In this document: positions 1 through 8,018 of the stretch, piece by piece
Position numbering within the stretch: position 1 is the stretch's first letter
How the letters are laid out: each line of letters opens with the position of its first letter
Assembly: GCA_016927965.1 (NCBI GenBank)
Contig: JAFGLP010000082.1
Span: forward strand, 1 to 24,580
Reading direction: 5' to 3'
Length of the DNA: 24,580 nt
DNA from: Dehalococcoidia bacterium
GTDB lineage: Bacteria; Chloroflexota; Dehalococcoidia; GIF9; UBA5629
Position numbers and translations under genes: made by a program
Notes under the pieces: generated by a model
What the model was told of the DNA's origin: nothing
What the model saw: the letters and a program-made list of their open reading frames with translations, nothing else
Database searches by the model: none

Positions 1-1
1 C

Positions 2-1552
2 AGCGACGGCTCGCTGGAGATGCCCAACGAGTACGACCTGAAATTCGGCACCACCGGGCAGGTGGAGGAGATACTGGTGGCGGAAGGGGACGAGGTCAAA
101 CAGGGGGCCCTGCTGGCCATGCTGGACAACTCCTCGCAGATCAACAGCATTGAAACGGCCCTGTACAGCATACAGACCGCTAAAAACAACATTTCCTACG
201 GGTGCGATAAGGACCACCTGCCGTCCTATTATCCCGACCTGAGCATACCCCGCATGATGCAGGAAGCGCAGAAGGACATTGACGAGGCAGCCGCCTATTA
301 CCAGGCGGGCAACTACAAGGACGCCGGGTACAAGCTGATCATGGCCTATTTCGACATCCAGGTGTGCGAGGACCTCATAACCAGCCGCCCCAACGCGGCC
401 GTCCTGGCGGGGGCCAAGACCAACTCGCTGTGGTCGCCGGACCTTTTCGCCGGCAGCTCGCAGCCGCTGCAGGCCGACTACGCCGGGATAGTGAAATACC
501 TGGAGAACTACCGCCAGGGTCTGCTGGAGATCAGCGGTTTTATGAAAACCGGGGACTACGATAGCGCAGGCCCGGCGCTGACAACGGCGCAGAGCGAGAT
601 GATGACAGCGGCGCAGAAAGCCAACGGCGCCGTTTATCTGAAAAGCCGCCAGACTTTCAAGTACCCCGACACGCAGACCAGCAGCGATTTCCTGCAGGCT
701 TCGCTGCGCTACCTGGAGGAGCTCCAGGAGTATATCGCCAGCGGGGAAGCCATCCCGGTGGAAGCAGCCAAGCAGCTCTATACGGCCAAGCTTAACCTGG
801 CCGTGGGCAGCGACGTGCTGGAGAACCAGACCCTCATCTTCGAGAGCGGCGGCAATATCAACTGGCAGACCCTGCAGCAGTACAACCTGAGCCTGCAGTC
901 GGCGGAGATATCGCTGTACAAAGCCAAGCAGCAGATCATGCAGACGGCCATTATCACCCCGTCGGACGGCACGGTGGTCGAAGTCGACCTGAAGAAATCA
1001 TACGTGCTGTCAGCGCAGGACTACTCATCCAGGACGGCCGTCAAGCTGGTGGACACCAACACCATCAGGTTCAACGGCATGGTCGACGAGATAGACATCA
1101 TGAAGGTTGAGTCCGGCCAGAAGGCTGACATATCGGTAGATGCACTCTTTGATAAGACGCTGACAGGCACGGTACAGTTCATCTCGCCCTACGGGGTTGC
1201 CAGCGGCAATGTGATTAAATTCAACGTTCAGATCAAACTGGACCCGTCCGACGCGCAGCTGAGGGGCGGGCTGACCTCCACCGCCGAGATCAGGGTAGCC
1301 AGCGTTAAAAACGCCCTGCTGGTGCCCGTATCCGTCATCATCAGCACCCCCGGCGGAGCGATGGTGACGGTGGTGAAGGATGACGGCACAGCCGAGATGC
1401 GCAGGGTAACCACCGGCCTGCAGAATTTTGAATACGCCGAGATAAAGTCCGGCCTGAGCGAAGGAGAAAAGGTGCGGGTGGTGACCAAGCAGACGCTGGG
1501 CACCAGCGCCACAGTCAATACCGGCAGAAGCTCCATGCGGGCGCTGCGCTAG
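2..1552 (+). CDS. HlyD/MacA-like membrane-fusion (adaptor) subunit, 5'-truncated
   Basis: This is the adaptor of an ABC export system that would link a MacB-type transporter to its substrate path outside the membrane. The frame is open to the window edge, so the true start, signal peptide or N-terminal membrane anchor lie outside. Counting from the Met at base 20, a lipoyl/biotinyl-like half-motif with VAEGDEVKQG lies near residues 20-30. A mainly helical section of roughly 250 residues follows, then the second lipoyl half (IITPSDGTVVEV, about 311-322), a beta-barrel section (about 350-390) and a C-terminal membrane-proximal domain (about 430-495). The helical insert is much longer than the usual adaptor hairpin. 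The ATPase gene starts 43 bases downstream and the permease follows, so the three form an operon. Family placement is firm; the substrate is unknown. Confidence 0.85.
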   Translation, partial: SDGSLEMPNEYDLKFGTTGQVEEILVAEGDEVKQGALLAMLDNSSQINSIETALYSIQTAKNNISYGCDKDHLPSYYPDLSIPRMMQEAQKDIDEAAAYYQAGNYKDAGYKLIMAYFDIQVCEDLITSRPNAAVLAGAKTNSLWSPDLFAGSSQPLQADYAGIVKYLENYRQGLLEISGFMKTGDYDSAGPALTTAQSEMMTAAQKANGAVYLKSRQTFKYPDTQTSSDFLQASLRYLEELQEYIASGEAIPVEAAKQLYTAKLNLAVGSDVLENQTLIFESGGNINWQTLQQYNLSLQSAEISLYKAKQQIMQTAIITPSDGTVVEVDLKKSYVLSAQDYSSRTAVKLVDTNTIRFNGMVDEIDIMKVESGQKADISVDALFDKTLTGTVQFISPYGVASGNVIKFNVQIKLDPSDAQLRGGLTSTAEIRVASVKNALLVPVSVIISTPGGAMVTVVKDDGTAEMRRVTTGLQNFEYAEIKSGLSEGEKVRVVTKQTLGTSATVNTGRSSMRALR

Positions 1553-1595
1553 CCTGTCTCCCCCCGGCCGAATATAATAAACAACGGGTAAAAAA

Positions 1596-2264
1596 ATGAT
1601 TGAACTAACCAACTTAACCAAGATCTACGACACGGGCGAAGTGAAGGTGGTGGGCCTGAATGATATCTCCTTCACGTGTGAAGAAGGCGAGATGGTATCC
1701 ATCATGGGCCATTCCGGCTCGGGCAAGTCCACCATGATGAATATACTGGGCTGCCTGGACAGGCCGACCTCAGGCGTTTACCGCCTGGACGGCAAAGACG
1801 TGGCCAGCCTCAACGATGACCAGCTGGCCGCCATCAGGAACGAGAAGCTGGGCTTCGTCTTCCAGTCTTACAACCTCCTGCCCAAAATTACGGCCCTGCA
1901 GAACGTGGCGCTACCGCTGGTCTATGCCGGCAACAACCACCGTCAGCAGCGGGCCATGCAGGCGCTGGAGGCCGTGGGTGTGGCCCAGCGGCATATGCAC
2001 AAACCCCAGGAAATGTCGGGCGGCGAGAAGCAGCGCGTGGCCATCGCTCGCGCCCTCATAAACCAGCCCAAGGTGATACTGGCGGACGAGCCGACGGGCA
2101 ACCTTGACACCACCACCAGCCACAGCATCATGACCCTTTTCACCGACCTCAACAAGAAGGGGATTACCATAATTATCGTGACCCACGAAGAGGATATCGC
2201 TTCCTATACCCAGCGGACCATCTACGTAAGGGACGGCAGGATAATCGAGGACAAAAAGCGGTGA
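1596..2264 (+). CDS. ABC transporter ATP-binding protein, MacB/LolD type
   Basis: This is the cytoplasmic nucleotide-binding subunit that powers the FtsX-type permease encoded next to it. At 222 residues it is the normal length for a stand-alone LolD/MacB-type ATPase. All ATPase motifs are visible: Walker [10 protein letters not shown] at 38-46, Q-loop Gln90, signature SGGEKQR at 141-147, Walker B with ADE at 163-165, and the switch His197. The stop codon overlaps the permease start by four bases (GTGA), indicating translational coupling. No strong ribosome-binding site precedes the ATG, though the leader is A/G-rich. The family is certain; whether it exports a drug, peptide or lipid cannot be read from the sequence. 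Confidence 0.93.
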   Translation: MIELTNLTKIYDTGEVKVVGLNDISFTCEEGEMVSIMGHSGSGKSTMMNILGCLDRPTSGVYRLDGKDVASLNDDQLAAIRNEKLGFVFQSYNLLPKITALQNVALPLVYAGNNHRQQRAMQALEAVGVAQRHMHKPQEMSGGEKQRVAIARALINQPKVILADEPTGNLDTTTSHSIMTLFTDLNKKGITIIIVTHEEDIASYTQRTIYVRDGRIIEDKKR

Positions 2265-3466
2265 GCATCTGGGAAAGCCTGCGGACGGCCTGGCAATCGA
2301 TATTCGCCAACAAGATGCGGTCGTCGCTGACTATGCTGGGCATGGTGATCGGCGTGTGCGCGGTGGTGCTGCTGGTCTCGCTGGGCCAGGGTTTCCAGAC
2401 CAGCATAACCACAACCTTCAACAACATGGGGGCCAGCGCACTCTACATATCCAGCTCCACCGACAAGGCTGTGACTACCCTGCGGCCGCTGACTATGGAG
2501 GATGCCGAGGCGCTGGAAGATAAGACGCTGGTGCCCTCCGTAATCGTGGTGTCACCCCAGATTTCCAGCAGGCTGAACGTACAATACGGCAATAACAACT
2601 CGTCCATGCAGGCCTCGGGGATAACGCCCGCCATAGCGCAGATCAGGAACTACCAGGTGGACCAGGGCAGGTTCATCACCAGGGCCGACCTCACAGCCAG
2701 GAGCAACGTGGTGGTACTTGGTTCACAGGCAGTTACCGACCTTTTCGGCACCGCTTCCGCCATCGGTCAGAGCATACGCGTGGGCGGCGCCAAGTTCCAG
2801 GTGGTCGGCACGCTGCAAAAGATGGGAGGATTCATGGGCGACAGCTACGTGCTGATTCCTATCACCACCATGCAGTCCAGGCTGACAGGAGGCACCAGTA
2901 TTCAGCAGATAGCCGTCAAGGCCGTGGACTCGGATTCGGTGGACTCAGCCATCGCCGAGGTAACCACCGTGCTGAGGGCACGCCATTTTATCCGGACAGG
3001 GCAGCCGGACGATTTCACCATCACCGACATGCGCGAGACGCTGGAGAGCATGCAGGCCACACTGGCCGGCTTCTCGCTGTTCATGGGAGCAGTGGGCGCC
3101 ATCTCGCTGCTGGTGGGCGGCATCGGCATCATGAATATCATGCTGGTGTCGGTAACAGAGCGCACGCGCGAGATCGGCATCCGCAAGGCCATCGGCGCCA
3201 AGCGGCGGGACATCCTGCTGCAATTCCTCATAGAGTCGGCCGCCATCAGCCTGACCGGGGGACTGGTAGGCCTGGGTCTGGCCATGCTGGGAGCTATGGC
3301 CATGGGCAATGTCACCCTGGGGACAACCCAGATCACACCGGAGATATCCTGGAGTATCATCGTTATCGCCCTAGCCGTATCAATCGGCACCGGGCTTATA
3401 TCGGGAACCTACCCCGCTTTCCGGGCGGCGCGCCTGGACCCCATCGAGTCGCTGAGACACGAATAG
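2261..3466 (+). CDS. ABC transporter permease, MacB/FtsX family
   Basis: This is the membrane subunit of the export system. The 401 residues show the MacB layout: one N-terminal membrane helix (about residues 17-40), an extracytoplasmic MacB_PCD-type domain, then three C-terminal helices (about 268-295, 325-350 and 365-388). The hallmark stretch after the second helix, with GGIGIMNIMLVSVTERTREI followed by GIRKAIGAKRRD, is the coupling region that contacts the ATPase. The GTG start at 2261 overlaps the ATPase stop. In Gram-negative bacteria MacAB works with TolC; no outer-membrane channel gene is visible here, and if the host is a monoderm Chloroflexota none would be needed. Confidence 0.92.
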   Translation: MSIWESLRTAWQSIFANKMRSSLTMLGMVIGVCAVVLLVSLGQGFQTSITTTFNNMGASALYISSSTDKAVTTLRPLTMEDAEALEDKTLVPSVIVVSPQISSRLNVQYGNNNSSMQASGITPAIAQIRNYQVDQGRFITRADLTARSNVVVLGSQAVTDLFGTASAIGQSIRVGGAKFQVVGTLQKMGGFMGDSYVLIPITTMQSRLTGGTSIQQIAVKAVDSDSVDSAIAEVTTVLRARHFIRTGQPDDFTITDMRETLESMQATLAGFSLFMGAVGAISLLVGGIGIMNIMLVSVTERTREIGIRKAIGAKRRDILLQFLIESAAISLTGGLVGLGLAMLGAMAMGNVTLGTTQITPEISWSIIVIALAVSIGTGLISGTYPAFRAARLDPIESLRHE

Positions 3467-3579
3467 CTTAAATCCCAAATTACAAAAGCCGAATTTCAGA
3501 CAGGTTGTCAATTCAACAATAACTCTCTACGATTGCCGCGTTCATTACAAGCTTCAGATATAGCTTTGAAAGATGTCTG
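3467..3579. other. Intergenic gap between convergent genes
   Basis: This is the gap between the end of the ABC permease and the end of the oppositely oriented radical SAM gene. It is richer in A and T than the flanking genes. Only short imperfect stems of 4-5 bases are visible and none is followed by a run of T, so I do not call a terminator. No open reading frame is supported. Confidence 0.5.
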
Positions 3580-4914
3580 TCACCTGCTTTTCAGATGTTC
3601 TTTGCCCACGTTTCTATAGTTTATATTGGATTGAAAAGCAAACACTGCGGCCATCGGGTTACGCGTCATAACCAGCGTACGGCAGGCTTTCCTGAGCAGC
3701 ACCGGCCAGGAATATATCAGGCGGTTGCCCAGCAATATACTGTCGGCGTACTCGTCCACAGCCAGGTTAGCCGGCCGGTGTATCACCCCTGTCATATCAT
3801 AGCGGCTCCAATCCCCGGGAAAATCAGTATAGAGAAGGCGGCCCTCCCGGGCCAGCCTGGTAAAAAGCCGCGTCCCCGGCAGCGGTGTCAGGTAGGTAAC
3901 CTGCATGACATCGATATCGCTCCTGATAATGTACTTTATGCGCGCGTCCAGCTTGCTCGATGTATCGTTGTCCATTCCGAATATAAAAGCGCCGAGTACG
4001 GCAATACCTGCTTTATGAATCCTGCTGAAGGCTTCCGCATATTTATCAACGTGTTTGTGTAGATTCATATGCTTGTTAACTTCGGCCAGGGAGGCTTCAT
4101 CCTCCGATTCCAACCCCAGAAAAACCATCTTGCATCCAGCCAGCCCCGCCCAGTGTAGAACCTCTTCATCATCAGCAAAATTTATCGACGCCTGGCAGAA
4201 CCACCACTTGTTCAATTTGCGCTCCACCATGCCTTTGAACAGCTCCAATGCCACTTTTTTGGCTTCTGCTCCATAGCCGATTATATTGTCATCGACAAAG
4301 AAAATCATTTTTTGCGGTATTTCCGCTAATTCGTCCAGCACTTCAGCGGCAGGACGGCGCCGGTACCGGCGCCCGTTAAAAGCAGTCACCGTGCAAAAGC
4401 TGCAGTCCATGGGACAGCCGCGCGAAGTCTGTACCGAGGCAAACATGTAGCCCTGATTGAATAAATCGCGTCTTGGAAAGGGTTGTCCGGCAAGCTGTGC
4501 CCATTCACCTGAATATTGTGGTTTAAGATTGCCTGCCTCAAAATCTTTAATAATCTGCAACCAGATTGCCTCCGCCTCGCCGATAACTACACAATCGACA
4601 AACCTGGCCGCTTCTTCTGAGCACATGGAGGCATGTATCCCGCCCATGATAACCGGTATACCGCGTGAACGGTATACGCCGGCTATTTCATAAGCCCTGG
4701 CAGCATTGGCCGTAAAGGCCGTTATGCCAACCAGGTCAGCCGGGTGATACTTGAAGGGCTCCCATGTTTCATCCAGCAAAGTGACCTCCCATGAATCAGT
4801 TGTAATCGCAGCTATGATACCAAGCCCCAAAGGGGGAAAACGGGAGCTCCTATTAACAGTTAAACCTGCGTTGGCTGGATTGACAGGATTAATCAGAACG
4901 AGTTTACGCTTCAT
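3580..4914 (-). CDS. B12-binding-domain radical SAM protein
   Basis: This 444-residue protein has an N-terminal cobalamin-binding-like Rossmann domain (about 1-125, with VLINPVNP near the start and GGIHAS at 91-96) and then a radical SAM TIM barrel. The cluster motif is CPMDCSFC, with Cys167, Cys171 and Cys174 in the CX3CX2C arrangement. Such proteins use SAM and often cobalamin for methylation or rearrangement of unactivated carbons in lipids and natural products. The canonical DxHxxG cobalamin-ligand motif is not obvious, as is common in this superfamily, so B12 use is not proven. The ATG is preceded by GGAGAG and further upstream by TATAAT. No neighbour identifies a substrate, so a specific product such as a hopanoid or bacteriochlorophyll enzyme would be a guess. 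Confidence 0.88.
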   Translation of the reverse strand: MKRKLVLINPVNPANAGLTVNRSSRFPPLGLGIIAAITTDSWEVTLLDETWEPFKYHPADLVGITAFTANAARAYEIAGVYRSRGIPVIMGGIHASMCSEEAARFVDCVVIGEAEAIWLQIIKDFEAGNLKPQYSGEWAQLAGQPFPRRDLFNQGYMFASVQTSRGCPMDCSFCTVTAFNGRRYRRRPAAEVLDELAEIPQKMIFFVDDNIIGYGAEAKKVALELFKGMVERKLNKWWFCQASINFADDEEVLHWAGLAGCKMVFLGLESEDEASLAEVNKHMNLHKHVDKYAEAFSRIHKAGIAVLGAFIFGMDNDTSSKLDARIKYIIRSDIDVMQVTYLTPLPGTRLFTRLAREGRLLYTDFPGDWSRYDMTGVIHRPANLAVDEYADSILLGNRLIYSWPVLLRKACRTLVMTRNPMAAVFAFQSNINYRNVGKEHLKSR

Positions 4915-4940
4915 TCGGCATCTCTCCGCATCTTAGTGAC

Positions 4941-4969
4941 ATTATATCGCTAAGCGCCTGCGGTGCGAA
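4941..4969 (-). promoter_or_regulatory. Candidate sigma70-type promoter for the radical SAM gene
   Basis: On the minus strand TTCGCA (4964-4969) and TATAAT (4941-4946) are separated by 17 bases. The -10 box is perfect and the -35 box matches four of six. It lies about 27 bases before the ATG at 4914, which leaves a short leader containing the ribosome-binding site. It was found by eye only. Confidence 0.45.
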
Positions 4970-5143
4970 GGGCATCGCTATCGAAGAAGCCATTAATACG
5001 TTCATCCCCTCTCCCTGTAAGAAGATTCTATTTCAGGAAGCGGCTGCAGGGCCTGTATAATTCCCCCACAGTAGCTGCCCAATATGGTATTCGCAGGAGA
5101 TCACCACGGCCCTTCGGCCCTATCTATGACAACCAGAACTATA
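4970..5143. other. Gap downstream of the TPR lipoprotein
   Basis: This stretch lies between the end of the TPR lipoprotein gene and the radical SAM promoter. The short reading frames present lack ribosome-binding sites and recognisable protein features. A GGCC-loop-GGCC hairpin at 5108-5119 lacks a T run on either strand. No gene is supported. Confidence 0.4.
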
Positions 5144-6004
5144 TTATTTCTGCAGGTCATGGATGGCCCAGCGGGCACGCTCGCTGAGCAGGTCGTCCTG
5201 TGAAAGCTGGAGGGTGGTCTCAAAGTCGGCCATCGCCGGACCAGACTGTCCGGCCGCCGTATAGACAAGGCCCCTGTTGTAATAGGAGAAAGCATCCTGC
5301 GGGGCGATGAGCACAGCCTTAATGGCGTCTTTCAGGGCCAGGTCAAATTTTTTCCCGGCGGCATAGACCAAGCTCCTGACACAGTAAGGGCGGGGAACGG
5401 CAAGGTCCAGTTCAATAGATTTATTAACGTCGGATAACGCCAGGTCATATTTCTGGTTTTTATAATGTGAGTAGGCGCGCTCGGCATAGGCCGGGGCATA
5501 GTCAGGATTGAGTGTGATGGCCTTGTTGAAATCGAGCAGGCCGATGCTGAACTGCCACTGGTTATTATGGAAAAGCCCTATCTCATAGTGGGAGCGGTAA
5601 TAATTGGGAGCGGCCTCCACTGCCCTCGACAGGTCGGCCAGCGTATAGGTGGTCAGCCTTTTTAGTTTATAGAACCACGCACGTGCAATATAGGCATCGG
5701 CCAGTTTTTGATGGAGAGACTGGTCATTCGGGGCCGCTTCCAGAGCGGAGCGGGCTTCATCTATGGCCTTATCATAGTCGTCGGCCCGCAAAAGCAGGCT
5801 GATATTATCAGTGCCCTCCTGTGCGGCCTGCGGTTGAGCAGGCGGCAGCGTAAATTCTTTAATCTCCGCTGTTGCATTGGCGCTGACCGCATCCTGCCGG
5901 GTTTGCTCCGCGGGCGCATCACTGCCGCTGGAACAGGCCGCCAGCAGGCAGGGTACAAGCAACGCGGCCGGGAGGAGCAGTAAACCTGCCTTTACATATT
6001 TCAT
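5144..6004 (-). CDS. TPR-repeat lipoprotein
   Basis: This secreted, lipid-anchored scaffold is 286 residues long. The N-terminus has a Lys-containing head, a hydrophobic core and a lipobox LAAC ending at Cys24, followed by a Ser/Gly/Asp-rich linker. From about residue 70 onward roughly five tetratricopeptide repeats can be read. Their signatures include an A-x4-A-P spacing, YEIGLFHNNQ, AYAERAYSHYKN and YYNRGLVYTAAG, each followed by an A-x-x-D-F or A-x-x-D-x-x-K second helix. TPR proteins mediate protein-protein contacts; the partner is not indicated. AGGA lies 4 bases before the ATG. A TATAAT (6079-6084, minus strand) lies upstream but has no good -35 box. Confidence 0.85.
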   Translation of the reverse strand: MKYVKAGLLLLPAALLVPCLLAACSSGSDAPAEQTRQDAVSANATAEIKEFTLPPAQPQAAQEGTDNISLLLRADDYDKAIDEARSALEAAPNDQSLHQKLADAYIARAWFYKLKRLTTYTLADLSRAVEAAPNYYRSHYEIGLFHNNQWQFSIGLLDFNKAITLNPDYAPAYAERAYSHYKNQKYDLALSDVNKSIELDLAVPRPYCVRSLVYAAGKKFDLALKDAIKAVLIAPQDAFSYYNRGLVYTAAGQSGPAMADFETTLQLSQDDLLSERARWAIHDLQK

Positions 6005-6131
6005 AATTTCCTGACGTTCCGGTTGAGATCCAAATCCGGGCTTTTTCTATGTAATACACCCCAACAGGAACGCCCTATATTATATGTGCAAACCGGCGCC
6101 GGAATGAAATATCCGGTCAGCCGTTAATAAG

Positions 6132-6161
6132 ATACAAATAATGTAGCGGTAATATTTGTAT
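6132..6161. repeat. Inverted repeat, candidate operator
   Basis: ATACAAATA (6132-6140) and TATTTGTAT (6153-6161) are perfect 9-base inverted arms around a 12-base spacer. The element lies 28 bases before the start of the acidic membrane protein and in the divergent region shared with the TPR lipoprotein. The size and symmetry suit a dimeric regulator. The regulator is unknown. Confidence 0.4.
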
Positions 6162-6189
6162 TAATTAGATCATACCATGAGTAAAAACT

Positions 6190-6693
6190 ATGATATGGAA
6201 AAAAATATTAAAAGAAATGCTGATATTCCTGACCATGATCGGGATTGTAGCCCAGCTTTATCCACTGGATAAAAATACTGACGGGCCGCTGCCCCTGCAT
6301 AATACCAGCACCAGTAACCAGTTTTCCCGGCCGTATGAGGACGGGGCCGCCGATACGAGCAGCTATGATGAAGTACAAATAGTGCTGGCCGGGGCCGCAA
6401 ACAGGCTGGGTATCCCGGCGGACGAGATGGACCAGGCCTATGATGAAGCGCTCTCCAGCATAATCCCCTACCCTACACAGCAGGACCTCTCGCACGACAG
6501 GGAGGCATTGGCTCCCGAAGCCCTCACAGATGACATGTATGGGAATCTGGCATCTTTATTCGAGATAATGGCGATCAACCTCGGCATATCCTCAGAAGAC
6601 ATCTGGGAAGCCTGGCAGGAAACGCTGGAGGAACTGGAGGATGACATCGACGGTGAAAACGCGGCAGACTACACTAACGTGCAGCCGTTGTAA
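6190..6693 (+). CDS. Unrecognised acidic, membrane-anchored protein
   Basis: I do not recognise this 167-residue protein. It begins with a short Lys-rich head and one hydrophobic segment (about residues 9-25) that could be a signal anchor or uncleaved signal, with no lipobox. The rest is acidic and predicted to be outside the membrane. Two related helical units are visible: NRLGIPADEMDQAYDEAL (about 72-89) and INLGISSEDIWEAWQETL (about 128-145), so it may be an internal duplication. There is no strong ribosome-binding site. It ends just before the promoter of the TPP riboswitch. The hydrophobic N-terminus and consistent residue use support a real gene, but no function can be assigned. Confidence 0.6.
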   Translation: MIWKKILKEMLIFLTMIGIVAQLYPLDKNTDGPLPLHNTSTSNQFSRPYEDGAADTSSYDEVQIVLAGAANRLGIPADEMDQAYDEALSSIIPYPTQQDLSHDREALAPEALTDDMYGNLASLFEIMAINLGISSEDIWEAWQETLEELEDDIDGENAADYTNVQPL

Positions 6694-6701
6694 GCACTGG
6701 T

Positions 6702-6730
6702 TTGACTTGGCATGTATTTATTGATACATT
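6702..6730 (+). promoter_or_regulatory. Promoter of the TPP riboswitch transcript
   Basis: TTGACT (6702-6707) is followed after 17 bases by TACATT (6725-6730). A TG at 6722-6723 makes it an extended -10 element. Transcription would begin near 6737, immediately before the riboswitch aptamer. Position and spacing fit a sigma70-type promoter. Confidence 0.6.
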
Positions 6731-6743
6731 AAACAGCAATTGA

Positions 6744-6840
6744 ATACTAACTAGGGGAGCTGGAAGGCTGAGAGTCCCGGGATGTCCGGGGCGACCCTTA
6801 TGACCTGATCTCGGTAATGCGAGCGAAGGGAAGTACTGAT
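6744..6840 (+). promoter_or_regulatory. TPP riboswitch (THI element) aptamer
   Basis: This RNA domain binds thiamine pyrophosphate. The conserved blocks appear in order: GGGGAGC, then GGCTGAGAG (6766-6774); a short P3 hairpin (GTCCCGG/CCGGGGC, 6774-6792); GACCCTTATGACCTGATCTC; CTCG-GTAATG-CGAG (6810-6823, P4/P5); and GCGAAGGGAAGT (6822-6833). P1 can form from TACT (6745-6748) with AGTA (6832-6835). The CTGATC, TAATG and GCGAAGGGAA blocks are diagnostic of this class. It lies in the leader of the AIR-synthase-like gene and is followed at once by an intrinsic terminator, indicating transcriptional OFF control at high TPP. Confidence 0.93.
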
Positions 6841-6842
6841 AG

Positions 6843-6876
6843 ACCAGGAGCTTTCCAGCTTCTGGTTATATTTTTG
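6843..6876 (+). terminator. Riboswitch-controlled intrinsic terminator
   Basis: A 10-base-pair stem, ACCAGGAGCT (6843-6852) with AGCTTCTGGT (6857-6866) including one G-T pair, closes a TTCC loop. A T-rich tail TATATTTTTG follows. It sits between the TPP aptamer and the ribosome-binding site. A competing 10-base-pair helix can form between AGCTGGAAGG in the 5' part of the aptamer (6758-6767) and CTTTCCAGCT (6851-6860) in the loop and 3' arm. That pairing would act as an antiterminator and cannot coexist with the folded aptamer. Confidence 0.82.
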
Positions 6877-6893
6877 TAACGGAGGGTGCCTGT

Positions 6894-7949
6894 ATGACCG
6901 AGATGCCTGAAATCGGAAAGGTCTCACCGGATGTGTTTGAGAAGATGATACTGCCTTTCCTGGGCGCACACGACAGCAGCGTTCTGGTGGGACCGCAGAA
7001 CGGTGTGGACGTGGGGATTGCCGAGATCGGCGGCAAGGCAGTCGCCGTCACGACCGACCCGGTTTTTATCGTTCCCGAATACGGCTGGGAGCGAGCTGCA
7101 TGGTTCGCCATCCATATCATCGCCTCGGACTGTGCTACCAGCGGCCTGAGGCCGCGCTACCTGTCCATAGACCTCAACCTGCCGATGGAAATGACCTCCT
7201 CACAGCTAAATACGGTCTGGCAAAAAATGCACAGCGAATGCGAGAAGCTGGGCATTACCGTGATCACCGGGCATACCGGCAGATACGAGAATTGCCACTA
7301 TCCCATGGTGGGAGGCGCCACCATGATAGGCGTCGGCGATATCGATAAGTACGTTACGCCCAGGCTGGCAAAGGAAGGCGATAATATCATCATAACCAAG
7401 GGGCCGGCCATCGAAGCGTCGGGCATCTTCGCCACCATGTTCCCCGGACTGCTGGAAAAAGAGTACGGCACAGATTTCAGCCGCAGGGCGCAGGATATCT
7501 TCTTCAAGATGTCCACGGTGGAGGACGCCCTGGCAGCAGTCTCAGTGGGGGTAAGGGAGGACGGTGTGACCGCCATGCACGATGCCACCGAGTGCGGCAT
7601 CTGGGGAGGGCTTTTCGAGATCGCACAGGCAGCAGGACTGGGAGTGACCGTCGAGATGGAAAGCATCGTGGTGGAGGACTGCGTCAGCGAGATATGCTCG
7701 TATTTCGGCATCGACCCCTACGCATCGATCAGCGAAGGCACACTGATCATCTCATGCCGGCCGCACAAGACGCAGAATGTCCTTAAAGCGCTTCAACAGA
7801 AAGGCATCAGCGCATCGGTGGCAGGAGAGCTCACCAGAGCACAAAACGGCATGACACTGGTGAGGAACGGCAAGGCTGAAAAGCTGGCCCACCCGGGGGT
7901 GGACCCCTTCTGGCGGGCCTTTTACGACGCACTGCCCCGAGTCGGCTAA
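6894..7949 (+). CDS. AIR synthase-related protein (PurM/ThiL/HypE superfamily), TPP-riboswitch controlled
   Basis: This 351-residue protein belongs to the PurM/ThiL/SelD/HypE superfamily, whose members bind ATP and phosphorylate or activate a substrate. The N-terminal half carries the usual layout: GAHDSSVLVG (24-33), VTTDP (52-56), SDCATSG (78-84) followed by RPRYLSIDLNLP, and ITGHTGRY (124-131). The C-terminal half has HDATECGIWGGLFEIAQAAG and SEGTLIIS, typical of the AIRS_C domain. The SDxAxxGxRPR stretch resembles thiamine-monophosphate kinase ThiL, but the GHTGRY block is not ThiL-like. GGAGGG lies 7 bases before the ATG. The TPP riboswitch upstream makes a role in thiamine synthesis or salvage likely. 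HypE and PurM are less likely, since no hyp or pur gene is nearby. The superfamily is sure; the exact reaction is inferred. Confidence 0.85.
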   Translation: MTEMPEIGKVSPDVFEKMILPFLGAHDSSVLVGPQNGVDVGIAEIGGKAVAVTTDPVFIVPEYGWERAAWFAIHIIASDCATSGLRPRYLSIDLNLPMEMTSSQLNTVWQKMHSECEKLGITVITGHTGRYENCHYPMVGGATMIGVGDIDKYVTPRLAKEGDNIIITKGPAIEASGIFATMFPGLLEKEYGTDFSRRAQDIFFKMSTVEDALAAVSVGVREDGVTAMHDATECGIWGGLFEIAQAAGLGVTVEMESIVVEDCVSEICSYFGIDPYASISEGTLIISCRPHKTQNVLKALQQKGISASVAGELTRAQNGMTLVRNGKAEKLAHPGVDPFWRAFYDALPRVG

Positions 7950-8018
7950 TAAAAAAACATCTTTTTATCCGCCTTCTTGAATCAACCTGCATATCGTATT
8001 CGATTATTTATCAAAAAC

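Noticed and set aside
1025..1621. Long reading frames on the opposite strand of the adaptor and of many other genes
   Set aside because: They lie entirely opposite well-supported genes, have low-complexity composition typical of antisense frames and lack ribosome-binding sites.
5108..5119. GGCC-loop-GGCC hairpin after the TPR lipoprotein gene as a terminator
   Set aside because: The stem is four base pairs long with no T run on the relevant strand.
6177..6272. Short reading frame starting MSKNYDMEKN, overlapping the acidic protein
   Set aside because: It ends after about 31 codons and has no domain or clear ribosome-binding site; the overlapping 167-residue frame with a membrane segment is far more convincing.
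7949..7968. ATAAAAA/TTTTTAT hairpin after the AIR-synthase-like gene as a terminator
   Set aside because: The stem is only A-T pairs and would be too weak; no GC-rich stem precedes the T run.
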